Shown: positions 1-5,863 of the stretch, one piece after another
How the letters are laid out: every line of letters starts with the position of its first letter
Numbering within the stretch: position 1 is the stretch's first letter
NCBI GenBank assembly: GCA_047620505.1
Contig: JBLHKS010000217.1
Location: 1-11,608 of the forward strand
Source of the DNA: JBLHKS01 sp047620505
GTDB taxonomy: Bacteria; Verrucomicrobiota; Verrucomicrobiia; Verrucomicrobiales; DEV007
Direction of reading: 5' to 3'
Length of the DNA: 11,608 nt
The notes under the pieces: generated by a model
The model's input: the letters and a program-made list of their open reading frames with translations, nothing else
Databases searched by the model: none
What the model was told of the DNA's origin: nothing
Made by a program: the position numbers and the translations under genes

Positions 1-1080
1 AGTCGCTGGTGCAGGTGCAGGTGCGGGAATCGCTGGTGCAGGCGCTGGAGTCGCTGGTGCAGGCGCTGGAGTCGGCGGTGCAGGCGCTGGAGTCGGCGCT
101 GGAGTCGGCGGTGCAGGCGCTGGAGTCGGCGCTGGAGTCGGCGGTGCAGGCGCTGGAGTCGGCGGTGCAGGCGCTGGAGTCGGCGGTGCAGGCGGTGCAG
201 CACCGTCAGGGGCGGGAGCATCCGTTTTCGGATCAACTTTCGGATCATCCGGAAGCGCAATCCCAACTGGTGGAGGCGGCGGCGGGAGATCCGGATCCGC
301 TTTCGGAGTTGGCAGCGCTTCGGAATCTTTTTCTTTAAGTGATTTGGCTGCCAATTCAGCCCGCTGAGTCGAAATCGCGACCCAAGAACTACCAGGGTGA
401 TTTCTTGGAATGACTTCGTACTCCTGACGGGCCTTCTCAAACTCGCCGGCCTTCATCGCAAGATCCGCGAGACGAATTTCGGCCAGAGCACGAAGTTCTG
501 ACTCCTCATCGATGTCAGCGTAGTGTTTTCTGGCTTGAACGGGATTACCCGCATCGTCAGCGAATCGGCCGAGGATCATGTGGGCTTGCGCGACTCGAGG
601 ATGATCGTCATGATTCTTGAGGAATCCGACAAGCGTCGTCCGAGCCTGATCGACATTGCCTTCGTCTTCTTGATACCCGGCTTTGCGAAGCATCGCGTTC
701 CCGGCTTCCAGAGTCCCCGGATATTTGGTGATGACTTCGTCGAGTTCCTGAATCGATGCGGCCTTGGTGGATTCCCAACCGCGTTGCAGGGACTTCCGAT
801 CGCCCGCGCCTTTAAACCAGAGCACCAAGACACCGATGATCATGACGGCAACGATGCCGCCGATGATCGGGAGCCGATATTTATCGACAAATTCTTCTGC
901 CGAAGGGCCCTTCATGACATCGGCGATCGCCGTGTTCATCGGCTCATCGGGTTGGGTCGACTGATCAGCCTGCGCCTCAGTTTCCTGATCCAACGCTTCG
1001 GTTTCAGCTGCTGCAATCTCCGCAGGCTGGGTAGACCGCTTGGTCGGTTGATTCCGGTTTTTAGATTTTCTTTTGGACAT
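1..1080 (-). CDS. Membrane-anchored TPR protein, 3' end beyond the window
   Basis: An open frame runs from ATG at 1080-1078 to the left edge without a stop, giving 360 visible residues. Residues 1-69 are hydrophilic, with a Lys/Arg-rich start and an acidic stretch. A single membrane segment follows at about 70-89 (LPIIGG...LVLWF). About three TPR-like helical pairs lie at 124-160, 162-191 and 198-231, with the usual small and aromatic pattern. After them come a run of six prolines at 265-270, an Asp/Pro/Lys stretch, and a Pro/Ala/Thr tail made of tandem heptapeptides. Basic N-terminus, one helix, then TPRs is the layout of the YfgM/TPR_21 family (SecYEG ancillary subunit, CpoB-like), so the TPRs are probably periplasmic and bind proteins. 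YfgM orthology is not claimed, because the long acidic head and Pro-rich tail are unlike it. No Shine-Dalgarno sequence is visible. The gene follows cysK by 104 bp on the same strand and could be read from its transcript. Confidence 0.85.
   Translation of the reverse strand, partial: MSKRKSKNRNQPTKRSTQPAEIAAAETEALDQETEAQADQSTQPDEPMNTAIADVMKGPSAEEFVDKYRLPIIGGIVAVMIIGVLVLWFKGAGDRKSLQRGWESTKAASIQELDEVITKYPGTLEAGNAMLRKAGYQEDEGNVDQARTTLVGFLKNHDDHPRVAQAHMILGRFADDAGNPVQARKHYADIDEESELRALAEIRLADLAMKAGEFEKARQEYEVIPRNHPGSSWVAISTQRAELAAKSLKEKDSEALPTPKADPDLPPPPPPVGIALPDDPKVDPKTDAPAPDGAAPPAPPTPAPAPPTPAPAPPTPAPTPAPAPPTPAPTPAPAPPTPAPAPATPAPAPAIPAPAPAPAT
4..200 (-). repeat. 21-bp/12-bp in-frame tandem repeat coding for Pro-Ala-Thr heptapeptides
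   Basis: On the plus strand, 21-bp units (cggcggtgcaggcgctggag plus t, or a variant beginning cgctgg) start at 31, 52, 73, 106, 139 and 160. Two shortened 12-bp units, cggcgctggagt, start at 94 and 127. Degenerate copies flank the array at 4-30 and 181-200. Read on the minus strand, a full unit gives the heptapeptide APAPPTP or a close variant; the short unit gives a tetrapeptide. All unit lengths are multiples of three, so copy-number change keeps the frame. The array continues to the window edge, so its true length is unknown. It probably forms an extended periplasmic linker or wall-spanning tail of the TPR protein. Confidence 0.9.
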
Positions 1081-1152
1081 GGCGAGTTCAGACGTCGGTC
1101 GATCAGCAAATTCGGCAGCAATCAGCTGGCCGGGCAGATAGATACCCAGCTA

Positions 1153-1176
1153 CTGAAAACTGCCAACAGAAAACTG
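1153..1176. repeat. Pair of 10-bp direct repeats upstream of the TPR gene
   Basis: CTGAAAACTG at 1153-1162 and CAGAAAACTG at 1167-1176 match at 9 of 10 positions and are 14 bp apart. They lie in the 104-bp gap between the cysK stop and the TPR gene start. A regulator site is possible, but nothing else supports it. The rest of the gap holds no clear hairpin with a T-run. Confidence 0.4.
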
Positions 1177-1184
1177 TGCTCAGG

Positions 1185-2150
1185 CTAGCCTCCAACTGCG
1201 GCGCGGGCTTCCTCAGCCAACGGAGTCGAAAGGTAGCGCTCTCCGGTAGAACAAAGAAAGACCACGATCGTCTTGCCTTTGTTTTCTGGACGTCTGGCGA
1301 CTTCCAAGGCGGCGACGACGTTCGCTCCCGAGCTGATCCCGCAGAGAATACCTTCTTCTTTGGCGAGACGGCGCGCCATCACGAAAGATTCGTCGTTCCC
1401 GACTTTCACGCAGCCATCGACAATATCCATGTGGAGGTTGCCAGGAACGAAACCGGCTCCCGTGCCCTGAATTTTATGCGGCCCGGGCTTCAATTCTTCT
1501 CCGGCCAACGTCTGGGAAATGACTGGCGAATCCGCTGGCTCCATTGCGATCGCCTGAAATCCCGGCTTACGGGGCTTGATCACCTCCGCGCAACCCGTGA
1601 GCGTTCCACCCGTCCCGACACCCGCGACGACGATGTCGACCGCGCCGTCCGTGTCGTTCCAGATTTCTTCAGCCGTCGTTTTGCGATGAATCGCCGGATT
1701 CGCTTCGTTCTGAAACTGCTGCGGCATCCAAGCATTCGGAGTTTCCTCGAGGAGTTCCTCGGCCTTCGCAATCGCGCCCTTCATGCCTTTCGGCCCAGGC
1801 GTGAGCACCAGCTCGGCTCCCAGCATCGCAAGCAACGTCCGACGTTCCAGGCTCATCGATTCTGGCATTGTCAGGATCAATTTATAGCCCTTGCAAGCGG
1901 CCACGAATGCAAGAGCAATCCCGGTGTTTCCGCTGGTCGGCTCGATGATGACCGTGTCGGCGGTGAGGATCCCTTTTTGCTCAGCGTCCTCGATCATCGC
2001 CATTCCGATGCGGTCTTTGACGCTTCCGAGCGGGTTAAAAAACTCGCATTTTGCGAGAATCGTGGCGTCCACGCCCTCGGTGACTTTATTGAGTTTGACG
2101 AGCGGCGTGCGGCCGACGGTTTCGACGATGTTGTTGTAGATATTGCCCAT
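1185..2150 (-). CDS. cysK: Cysteine synthase A (O-acetylserine sulfhydrylase)
   Basis: This 321-residue protein matches the usual CysK length and reads as the family end to end. CysK is a cytoplasmic PLP enzyme that joins O-acetylserine and sulfide into cysteine, the last step of sulfate assimilation. The PLP lysine is Lys45 in NPLGSVKDRIG. The substrate-binding loop TSGNTG is at 72-77, and the PLP-phosphate loop GVGTGGTLTG is at 177-186. The segment around 144-169 (QQF...NPAIH...EIW...DG) favours CysK over CysM. The C-terminal CSTGERYLST carries the family serine region, with Cys where Pro or Asp is common. The start at 2150 follows a run of A with no Shine-Dalgarno sequence, and the N-terminus MGNIYNNIVETVGRTPL fits the family. 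No cysE or sulfate-reduction gene is adjacent. Confidence 0.96.
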   Translation of the reverse strand: MGNIYNNIVETVGRTPLVKLNKVTEGVDATILAKCEFFNPLGSVKDRIGMAMIEDAEQKGILTADTVIIEPTSGNTGIALAFVAACKGYKLILTMPESMSLERRTLLAMLGAELVLTPGPKGMKGAIAKAEELLEETPNAWMPQQFQNEANPAIHRKTTAEEIWNDTDGAVDIVVAGVGTGGTLTGCAEVIKPRKPGFQAIAMEPADSPVISQTLAGEELKPGPHKIQGTGAGFVPGNLHMDIVDGCVKVGNDESFVMARRLAKEEGILCGISSGANVVAALEVARRPENKGKTIVVFLCSTGERYLSTPLAEEARAAVGG

Positions 2151-2180
2151 TTTTTTGGAGAGGTTAGTTTGAGATGCGGC

Positions 2181-2208
2181 AGTTTAGGGAGGGATGCGAG
2201 GTTGACAA
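2181..2208 (-). promoter_or_regulatory. Possible sigma-70-type promoter for cysK
   Basis: On the minus strand, TTGTCA (2208-2203) is followed after 16 bp by TAAACT (2186-2181). These match the -35 and -10 consensus at 5 and 4 of 6 positions. Transcription would begin near 2174, leaving a leader of about 24 nt before cysK. The same bases hold TTGACA on the plus strand (2202-2207), facing the dehydratase gene, but no acceptable -10 lies at the right distance there. The 85-bp gap 2151-2235 must hold the start signals of both divergent genes. The call is by eye only. Confidence 0.35.
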
Positions 2209-2222
2209 GCGCACAAATTCCC

Positions 2223-2226
2223 GGAG
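2223..2226 (+). promoter_or_regulatory. Shine-Dalgarno sequence of the pterin dehydratase gene
   Basis: GGAG ends 9 nt before the ATG at 2236. This is one of only two plausible Shine-Dalgarno sequences in the window, and it supports the chosen start. Confidence 0.5.
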
Positions 2227-2235
2227 CCGTGGCGC

Positions 2236-2514
2236 ATGCCCGAATTGATCCCGAACCAGCAGCTGCTGGCTCACCTGGCCGAGATTCCCGATTGGAGTCG
2301 TCAGGGAGGTGCGATTCGGCGGACGTTTGAATTCGATGCGTTTCTCGACGGGATCGAGTTCGTTCGGAAGGTCGCGAATCTGGCCGAGGAAGCCGATCAC
2401 CACCCGGATATCGATATACGTTGGCGAAAAGTTCACCTGCTGCTCACGACGCATTCGGCAAGCGGGCTAACCGAGAATGACATCTCGTTGGCGAAGGCAA
2501 TTGATTCGCTTTAG
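2236..2514 (+). CDS. Pterin-4a-carbinolamine dehydratase (PCD/DCoH family)
   Basis: This small 92-residue cytoplasmic protein has the usual length for the family. The enzyme dehydrates 4a-hydroxytetrahydrobiopterin to the quinonoid dihydropterin, regenerating the cofactor of aromatic amino acid hydroxylases. The signature is complete: His55-His56-Pro57 in EEADHHPDI, Trp63, His73 and Asp82, matching the catalytic HHP...W...H...D pattern. An N-terminal L...IPDW and the R.F.F..F..G..F segment complete the fold. The gene is divergent from cysK, and its TAG interlocks with the stop of the DUF1501 gene over 4 bp. No phenylalanine hydroxylase (phhA) is adjacent, so phhB is not assigned. Many bacteria carry such orphan copies, and a role in molybdopterin-cofactor metabolism has been proposed for some family members. 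Confidence 0.93.
   Translation: MPELIPNQQLLAHLAEIPDWSRQGGAIRRTFEFDAFLDGIEFVRKVANLAEEADHHPDIDIRWRKVHLLLTTHSASGLTENDISLAKAIDSL
2256..2269. repeat. 14-bp perfect palindrome, one of five AGCAGCTGCT sites
   Basis: CCAGCAGCTGCTGG is a perfect palindrome inside the dehydratase gene, where it codes for Gln-Gln-Leu-Leu. Its 10-bp core AGCAGCTGCT recurs at 3819-3828 (DUF1501 gene), 5638-5647 (sigma gene), and 7241-7250 and 7676-7685 (phosphatase gene). The copies at 3818-3829 and 5637-5648 extend to the 12-bp palindrome CAGCAGCTGCTG. No copy was seen in 8100-11608. Confidence 0.8.
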
Positions 2515-3950
2515 GCGATCACGCCATGCACCACATTTCCATGGACGTTCGTCAGGCGCATGTCGAGCCCCTGGTATTTGAAGGTCAGCCGCTCGTGATC
2601 GACGCCTAACAAATGCAGAAGCGTCGCATTGAAATCATGAACGTGAACCGGATCTTCAGCCGGTTTGTAGCCCAGCTCATCGGTTGAACCGTGCGCGTAA
2701 CCGCCTTTTGAGCCACCGCCGGCCATCCAGACGGTGTAGCTCTCTTTGTGGTGATCGCGACCAGCTTTGGGGATGCTGCCGCCAGTTCCGTTTGCGCCCT
2801 GGGCCATCGGAGTGCGTCCGAATTCCGCAGACCAGACCACGAGCGTGTCTTCCAACAATCCACGTTCCTTCAAATCTTTAATCATCGCAGCGATCGGACG
2901 ATCGACCTGCTCGGCTTTCTTCGGTAGCGAGCCGAAAACGTTCCCGTGGTGATCCCAGCCCTGATCAAAGAGCTGGACGAATCGAACTCCACGCTCGACC
3001 AAGCGCCTCGCGAGCAAGCAGTTGTTCGCGAAACTCGTCGCGCCCGGCTTAGTCCCGTAGGCCTCGTGCACCGCCGCCGGTTCGCTCGAAATATCCATCA
3101 GCTCCGGCACGGAACTCTGCATCCGATAGGCCAGCTCGTATTGGCTGATTCGCGTCGCGATCTCCGGGTCGCCGATGTCGTCAACCGCGATCTGATTCAG
3201 ATGATTGATCGAATCCACAGTCGCCTTCCGATCGGAATCGCTCACGCCTTTCGGGTTCGAAAGAAAGAGAACCGGGTCGCCCTGGCTGCGGAATTCGATC
3301 CCCTGGTGAACACTCGGAAGAAAGCCGCTTCCCCAAGCGGAGTTGCCAGCACCGAGCACCTGACCGGTGACGAGAACAACGAAGCCTGGGAGATTTTCGT
3401 TCTCAGAGCCGAGACCGTAGCTGGCCCAGGATCCGATGCTCGGCCTACCGAATCGTTCGAAGCCGGTAAGGGCGAACATTTGCGCAGGCGCGTGGTTAAA
3501 CTGATCGGTGTGGACGCTCCGAACGAAGCACAGCTCGTCGGCCACCGTCTGTAAATTCGGCATCAGGTTCGAAATCATCGCGCCGCTTTTTCCACATGCT
3601 TTGAACGCGAATTTGTCGTCCTTCGGCGTTCCCATCAAGGTGGGTTGCGATCGGATGAAGGCGAGTTTCTTGCCCACGAACATTTCGTCCGGGCAGAGTT
3701 CGCCGTTTCGTTTCTGGAGTTCCGGCTTGAAGTCGAAGAGGTCCAAATGCGACGCCGCGCCGACCATGTGGATGTAAATCACGTGTTTCGCCTTCGCCGG
3801 ATGGTGAAGCCCCGCGCCAGCAGCTGCTGAAGTCGCACCGAGCGCGTCCTGCGCCAAAAGCGAGTGCAACGCGTAACCACCAACGCCGAGTCCGACCTTC
3901 TGGAAGAGTTCGCGTCGGGCGGGATTTAACTGGGGCATACCGGGATTCAT
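2511..3950 (-). CDS. DUF1501 family protein (alkaline-phosphatase-like fold), Tat-type leader
   Basis: This 479-residue protein belongs to DUF1501, a family abundant in Planctomycetes and Verrucomicrobia and related to the alkaline phosphatase/sulfatase superfamily; no reaction is established. The N-terminus carries Arg12-Arg13 followed by FQKVGLGVGGYALHSLL, a loose twin-arginine leader, so export by Tat is likely. Family motifs in order: GAASHLDLFDFKP at 64-76, KSGAMISNLMPNL at 121-133, FNHAPAQ at 151-157, GRPSIGSWASYGLGSENENL at 168-187, WDHHGN at 332-337, EFGRTP at 376-381, GRDHHK at 397-402, WMAGGG...GG at 408-417, and HDFNATLLHLLG at 438-449. These proteins are usually paired with a cytochrome-like DUF1549/DUF1553 (PSCyt1/PSD1) gene, and none is present here. 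The ATG at 3938 (Met5) is an alternative start, and neither start has a strong Shine-Dalgarno sequence. The TAA overlaps the convergent dehydratase stop. Confidence 0.93.
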   Translation of the reverse strand: MNPGMPQLNPARRELFQKVGLGVGGYALHSLLAQDALGATSAAAGAGLHHPAKAKHVIYIHMVGAASHLDLFDFKPELQKRNGELCPDEMFVGKKLAFIRSQPTLMGTPKDDKFAFKACGKSGAMISNLMPNLQTVADELCFVRSVHTDQFNHAPAQMFALTGFERFGRPSIGSWASYGLGSENENLPGFVVLVTGQVLGAGNSAWGSGFLPSVHQGIEFRSQGDPVLFLSNPKGVSDSDRKATVDSINHLNQIAVDDIGDPEIATRISQYELAYRMQSSVPELMDISSEPAAVHEAYGTKPGATSFANNCLLARRLVERGVRFVQLFDQGWDHHGNVFGSLPKKAEQVDRPIAAMIKDLKERGLLEDTLVVWSAEFGRTPMAQGANGTGGSIPKAGRDHHKESYTVWMAGGGSKGGYAHGSTDELGYKPAEDPVHVHDFNATLLHLLGVDHERLTFKYQGLDMRLTNVHGNVVHGVIA

Positions 3951-4101
3951 CTGCTCAGAACACGAATCGTCGGCCTGCGATTTTTCGCCACGAAGGCTTT
4001 CCGATGATTCGACTCAAAATAATACTTAAGATATTTTAAATTTTTAGTTGTCCGAATGATTTTTGAGGCCACCCTTTGATTAATCTCCCCCGTTCTGGCT
4101 T
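3951..4101. promoter_or_regulatory. AT-rich divergent promoter region
   Basis: This 151-bp gap separates the divergent DUF1501 and autotransporter genes and contains an AT-rich patch at about 4014-4048. Within it, AAAATA (4016-4021) and TATTTT (4032-4037) form a short inverted repeat around CTTAAG (4025-4030). Candidate -10 boxes are TATTTT at 4032-4037 on plus, with weak TTCGAC at 4008-4013 as -35, and TATTAT at 4024-4019 on minus with no good -35. The position and composition suggest promoters for both genes; the exact boxes are uncertain. Neither gene has a good Shine-Dalgarno sequence in this gap. Confidence 0.4.
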
Positions 4102-5115
4102 ATGGTTTCTACATCCCTCAAAAAAATCGCCGTTGGCAGCCTAACAGCTGTCACAATTTTTGGCTCCGTTTCAATCGCAACAGCCAACCCGATTCCCGCC
4201 GCTCCCGGGCCAATCGCTCACTTCGCGCCCGACAGCTCGATCGCTAACAATCAGCGAATGTTTCGGACCGCCTCGGCCTATCGGGACGAGGGCCTTGGCT
4301 CGAAAGTCATGCGAGCCGTCGTTTCCGGCCAGTACGCATCCCATTCCGGAGGCGAGACCGATTACACTCAATTTGGCGGTGCCGTGGGCCTCGAATTCGG
4401 AGCGACAGACGTTTTCCGCCTTGGCGTAGCTTTCAATTACGTCGACAGCGAACTCACCCAAAGCGCCTTTGGCTCTACAGACATCAACGGCCTCGGGTTC
4501 AGTGTCTACGGCCTGATCGACGCTCCCGTTTTCAAAGCAAAATTCGGCTATTCGCGAATGGGCTACGGCGATTACCCGCTCCACGACTCCGGTCTTGGCG
4601 CAAAAGTGCTCGCTCGGTCTGACAGCGTGGTTAATCACTTGGAATTCGATGGCGCGCTGGACATCGGCGTCGGCGGGATCACGACAGGACCGATTTTCGG
4701 CGCTCGCTACAATTCCGGAGTGCTTGACGAGTTTGGCGGAACGGACGTCGACGGTCTGGCTCTGCATTCGCCCGAATCTGAATACAAGTCGCTGATCACT
4801 CACCTCGGCTGGCAAATCGGGGTCGATATCCCAGTCGGAATCGGTCGAATCTCTCCCCTGCTGCGCGTTGCTTGGGAGCACGAATTCATCGATGATCAAC
4901 GCCAGGGTTCACCCGAATTAAGTTCGCTCAGCGGACTACGGACCCTCTCAGGTTCCGACTCGACGGCTCTCGACAACAGTTGGCTCACGGTTGGCGCGGG
5001 CGTTGAAATCGCAACCCGCTCAAACTTTACCCTGGGAGCTGGCTACGACACCTACTTCGCTTTGGACACGCCAGCTGAGCAATTCTGGAGCGTCAACGGC
5101 TCCGTTGCATTTTAG
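4102..5115 (+). CDS. Outer-membrane autotransporter-type beta-barrel protein with minimal passenger
   Basis: This 337-residue protein has a signal peptide at about 1-28 (Lys7-Lys8, a hydrophobic core, and a likely cut in the ATA-NP region). About 35 linker residues follow, then a barrel of about 270 residues ending in Phe, as outer-membrane proteins do for BAM recognition. The barrel has alternating aromatic and Gly-rich strands: a GLGFSVYGLID-like strand near 130, a GPIFGARY strand near 196, HLGWQIGVDIP near 234, a PLLRVAWEHEF strand near 255, and a GAGYDTYF strand near the end. This order resembles the autotransporter beta-domain (PF03797) of the EstA esterase type. No GDSL esterase, pectate-lyase-like repeat or other passenger precedes it. 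It may be a stand-alone barrel, a porin-like protein, or the remnant of a longer autotransporter. It lies tail-to-tail with the sigma gene, 5 bp apart. Confidence 0.85.
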   Translation: MVSTSLKKIAVGSLTAVTIFGSVSIATANPIPAAPGPIAHFAPDSSIANNQRMFRTASAYRDEGLGSKVMRAVVSGQYASHSGGETDYTQFGGAVGLEFGATDVFRLGVAFNYVDSELTQSAFGSTDINGLGFSVYGLIDAPVFKAKFGYSRMGYGDYPLHDSGLGAKVLARSDSVVNHLEFDGALDIGVGGITTGPIFGARYNSGVLDEFGGTDVDGLALHSPESEYKSLITHLGWQIGVDIPVGIGRISPLLRVAWEHEFIDDQRQGSPELSSLSGLRTLSGSDSTALDNSWLTVGAGVEIATRSNFTLGAGYDTYFALDTPAEQFWSVNGSVAF

Positions 5116-5120
5116 ATTGT

Positions 5121-5816
5121 TTATCGGCCACCAAGAGCGGCGAACAGCGCCTCCATTTCGTCCTCAATTCTCGACGGATCCGCCAGAGTCCGCCCGATTT
5201 CCTCTTTCACCGCAGCTCGGAAGCGTCGCCGCAATCGGTGAATCACGCTCTTCAGCGTGTTTATCGGCATCCCAGTTCGTTCCGCCAATCCGGCCTGATC
5301 ACCGTGCTCAGCCTCTCCCGTCAACCACGGACTCAAGTGCTGAAATTGCGTCTCCGTTCCAGCCTCCCTGCACTCCGTTTCAACTCGAGTCAACGCTCGG
5401 CTTAGCATCGCCATCGCCCACTGCTGATCGAACCAGATGTCCGGCGGCGCCGCTCCAGGATCCTCGATCGCAACTCCCGCGCCCGTCTCGTTGAGCGAAA
5501 ACTGCTCGGCCCCTCCCCCGCGTTTCGCCGCCAGCTGGTGAGAGCGACGATGGGAGAGAAAATGCTTCAGCGCCCCAAGCAAGTAGGATCGAAATCGCCC
5601 CTTCTCGCGTTCGAGCTTCTGCATCCGATCGCCCTCCAGCAGCTGCTGAAAAAAATCATGCGCAGCGTCTTCGTTTTCGCCGACCCGTTTCAGATAAGCG
5701 AGCACAGGATCATAGTAATTCTGGCACAACTCAGCGAGAGCATCTCGAGACTCGGTCGAGTTGCCATGCGCTGCAGACATCACCTGAGTCCAACACGTCG
5801 TCGAAAAACTGGCCAC
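5121..5816 (-). CDS. ECF-type RNA polymerase sigma factor (PVC type)
   Basis: This 231-residue cytoplasmic protein begins at GTG (5816-5814), because the F-S-T-T-C-W start typical of this subgroup follows at once. The nearest upstream ATG, at 5826, is out of frame. Sigma region 2 covers about 25-98: DAAHDFFQQLLE at 50-61 matches region 2.2, and EKGRFRSYLLGALKHFLSHR at 71-90 covers 2.3-2.4. Region 4 covers about 170-210, with a helix-turn-helix around LAERTGMPINTLKSVIHRLR at 177-196. A linker of about 75 residues lies between the two regions, and a short acidic tail (EDEMEALFAAL) follows. It should direct core polymerase to its own promoters. No anti-sigma gene is adjacent. The Ser/Thr kinase gene ends 47 bp upstream on the same strand, which suggests control by phosphorylation, as described for ECF43 with PknT in Vibrio; that link is inference here. 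No Shine-Dalgarno sequence is seen. Confidence 0.92.
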   Translation of the reverse strand: MASFSTTCWTQVMSAAHGNSTESRDALAELCQNYYDPVLAYLKRVGENEDAAHDFFQQLLEGDRMQKLEREKGRFRSYLLGALKHFLSHRRSHQLAAKRGGGAEQFSLNETGAGVAIEDPGAAPPDIWFDQQWAMAMLSRALTRVETECREAGTETQFQHLSPWLTGEAEHGDQAGLAERTGMPINTLKSVIHRLRRRFRAAVKEEIGRTLADPSRIEDEMEALFAALGGR

Positions 5817-5863
5817 ACAAGATCATGGCGCAAAACGCCGGAATGGTTTCGAATAAAAATCGC

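Noticed and set aside
9..338. Plus-strand open frame with Leu/Val-Gln-Ala-Leu-Glu-Ser repeats resembling a coiled coil
   Set aside because: It is the reverse reading of the Pro/Ala/Thr tandem repeat of the minus-strand TPR gene, whose membrane segment and TPRs are coherent; the plus frame has no conserved content beyond the repeat.
923..930. GCGATCGC, the cyanobacterial HIP1 octamer (also at 1546-1553)
   Set aside because: CGATCG is frequent throughout because codons such as GCG, ATC, GAT and GCC are common; only two full octamers were noticed, and nothing else suggests a cyanobacterium.
523..1188. Plus-strand open frame of 221 codons opposite the TPR gene
   Set aside because: Antisense shadow with no recognisable motif; the minus frame has clear TM and TPR structure.
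2202..2230. Perfect TTGACA as -35 for the pterin dehydratase
   Set aside because: No -10-like hexamer occurs 16-18 bp downstream; the same bases serve better as part of a minus-strand promoter for cysK.
1176..2330. Plus-strand open frame of 384 codons across cysK and into the dehydratase region
   Set aside because: It is antisense to a complete, motif-perfect cysK and overlaps the dehydratase gene in another frame; its translation is Arg/His-rich with no domain.
2946..3554. Plus-strand open frame of 202 codons opposite the DUF1501 gene
   Set aside because: Antisense to a region carrying multiple conserved DUF1501 motifs.
4171..4899. Minus-strand open frame of 242 codons opposite the barrel gene
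   Set aside because: No signal peptide or domain; the plus frame has a signal peptide and a full barrel.
5827..5839. Small hairpin GGCG-CAAAA-CGCC in the kinase-sigma gap
   Set aside because: The stem is only 4 bp with no T-run after it, too weak for a terminator or attenuator.
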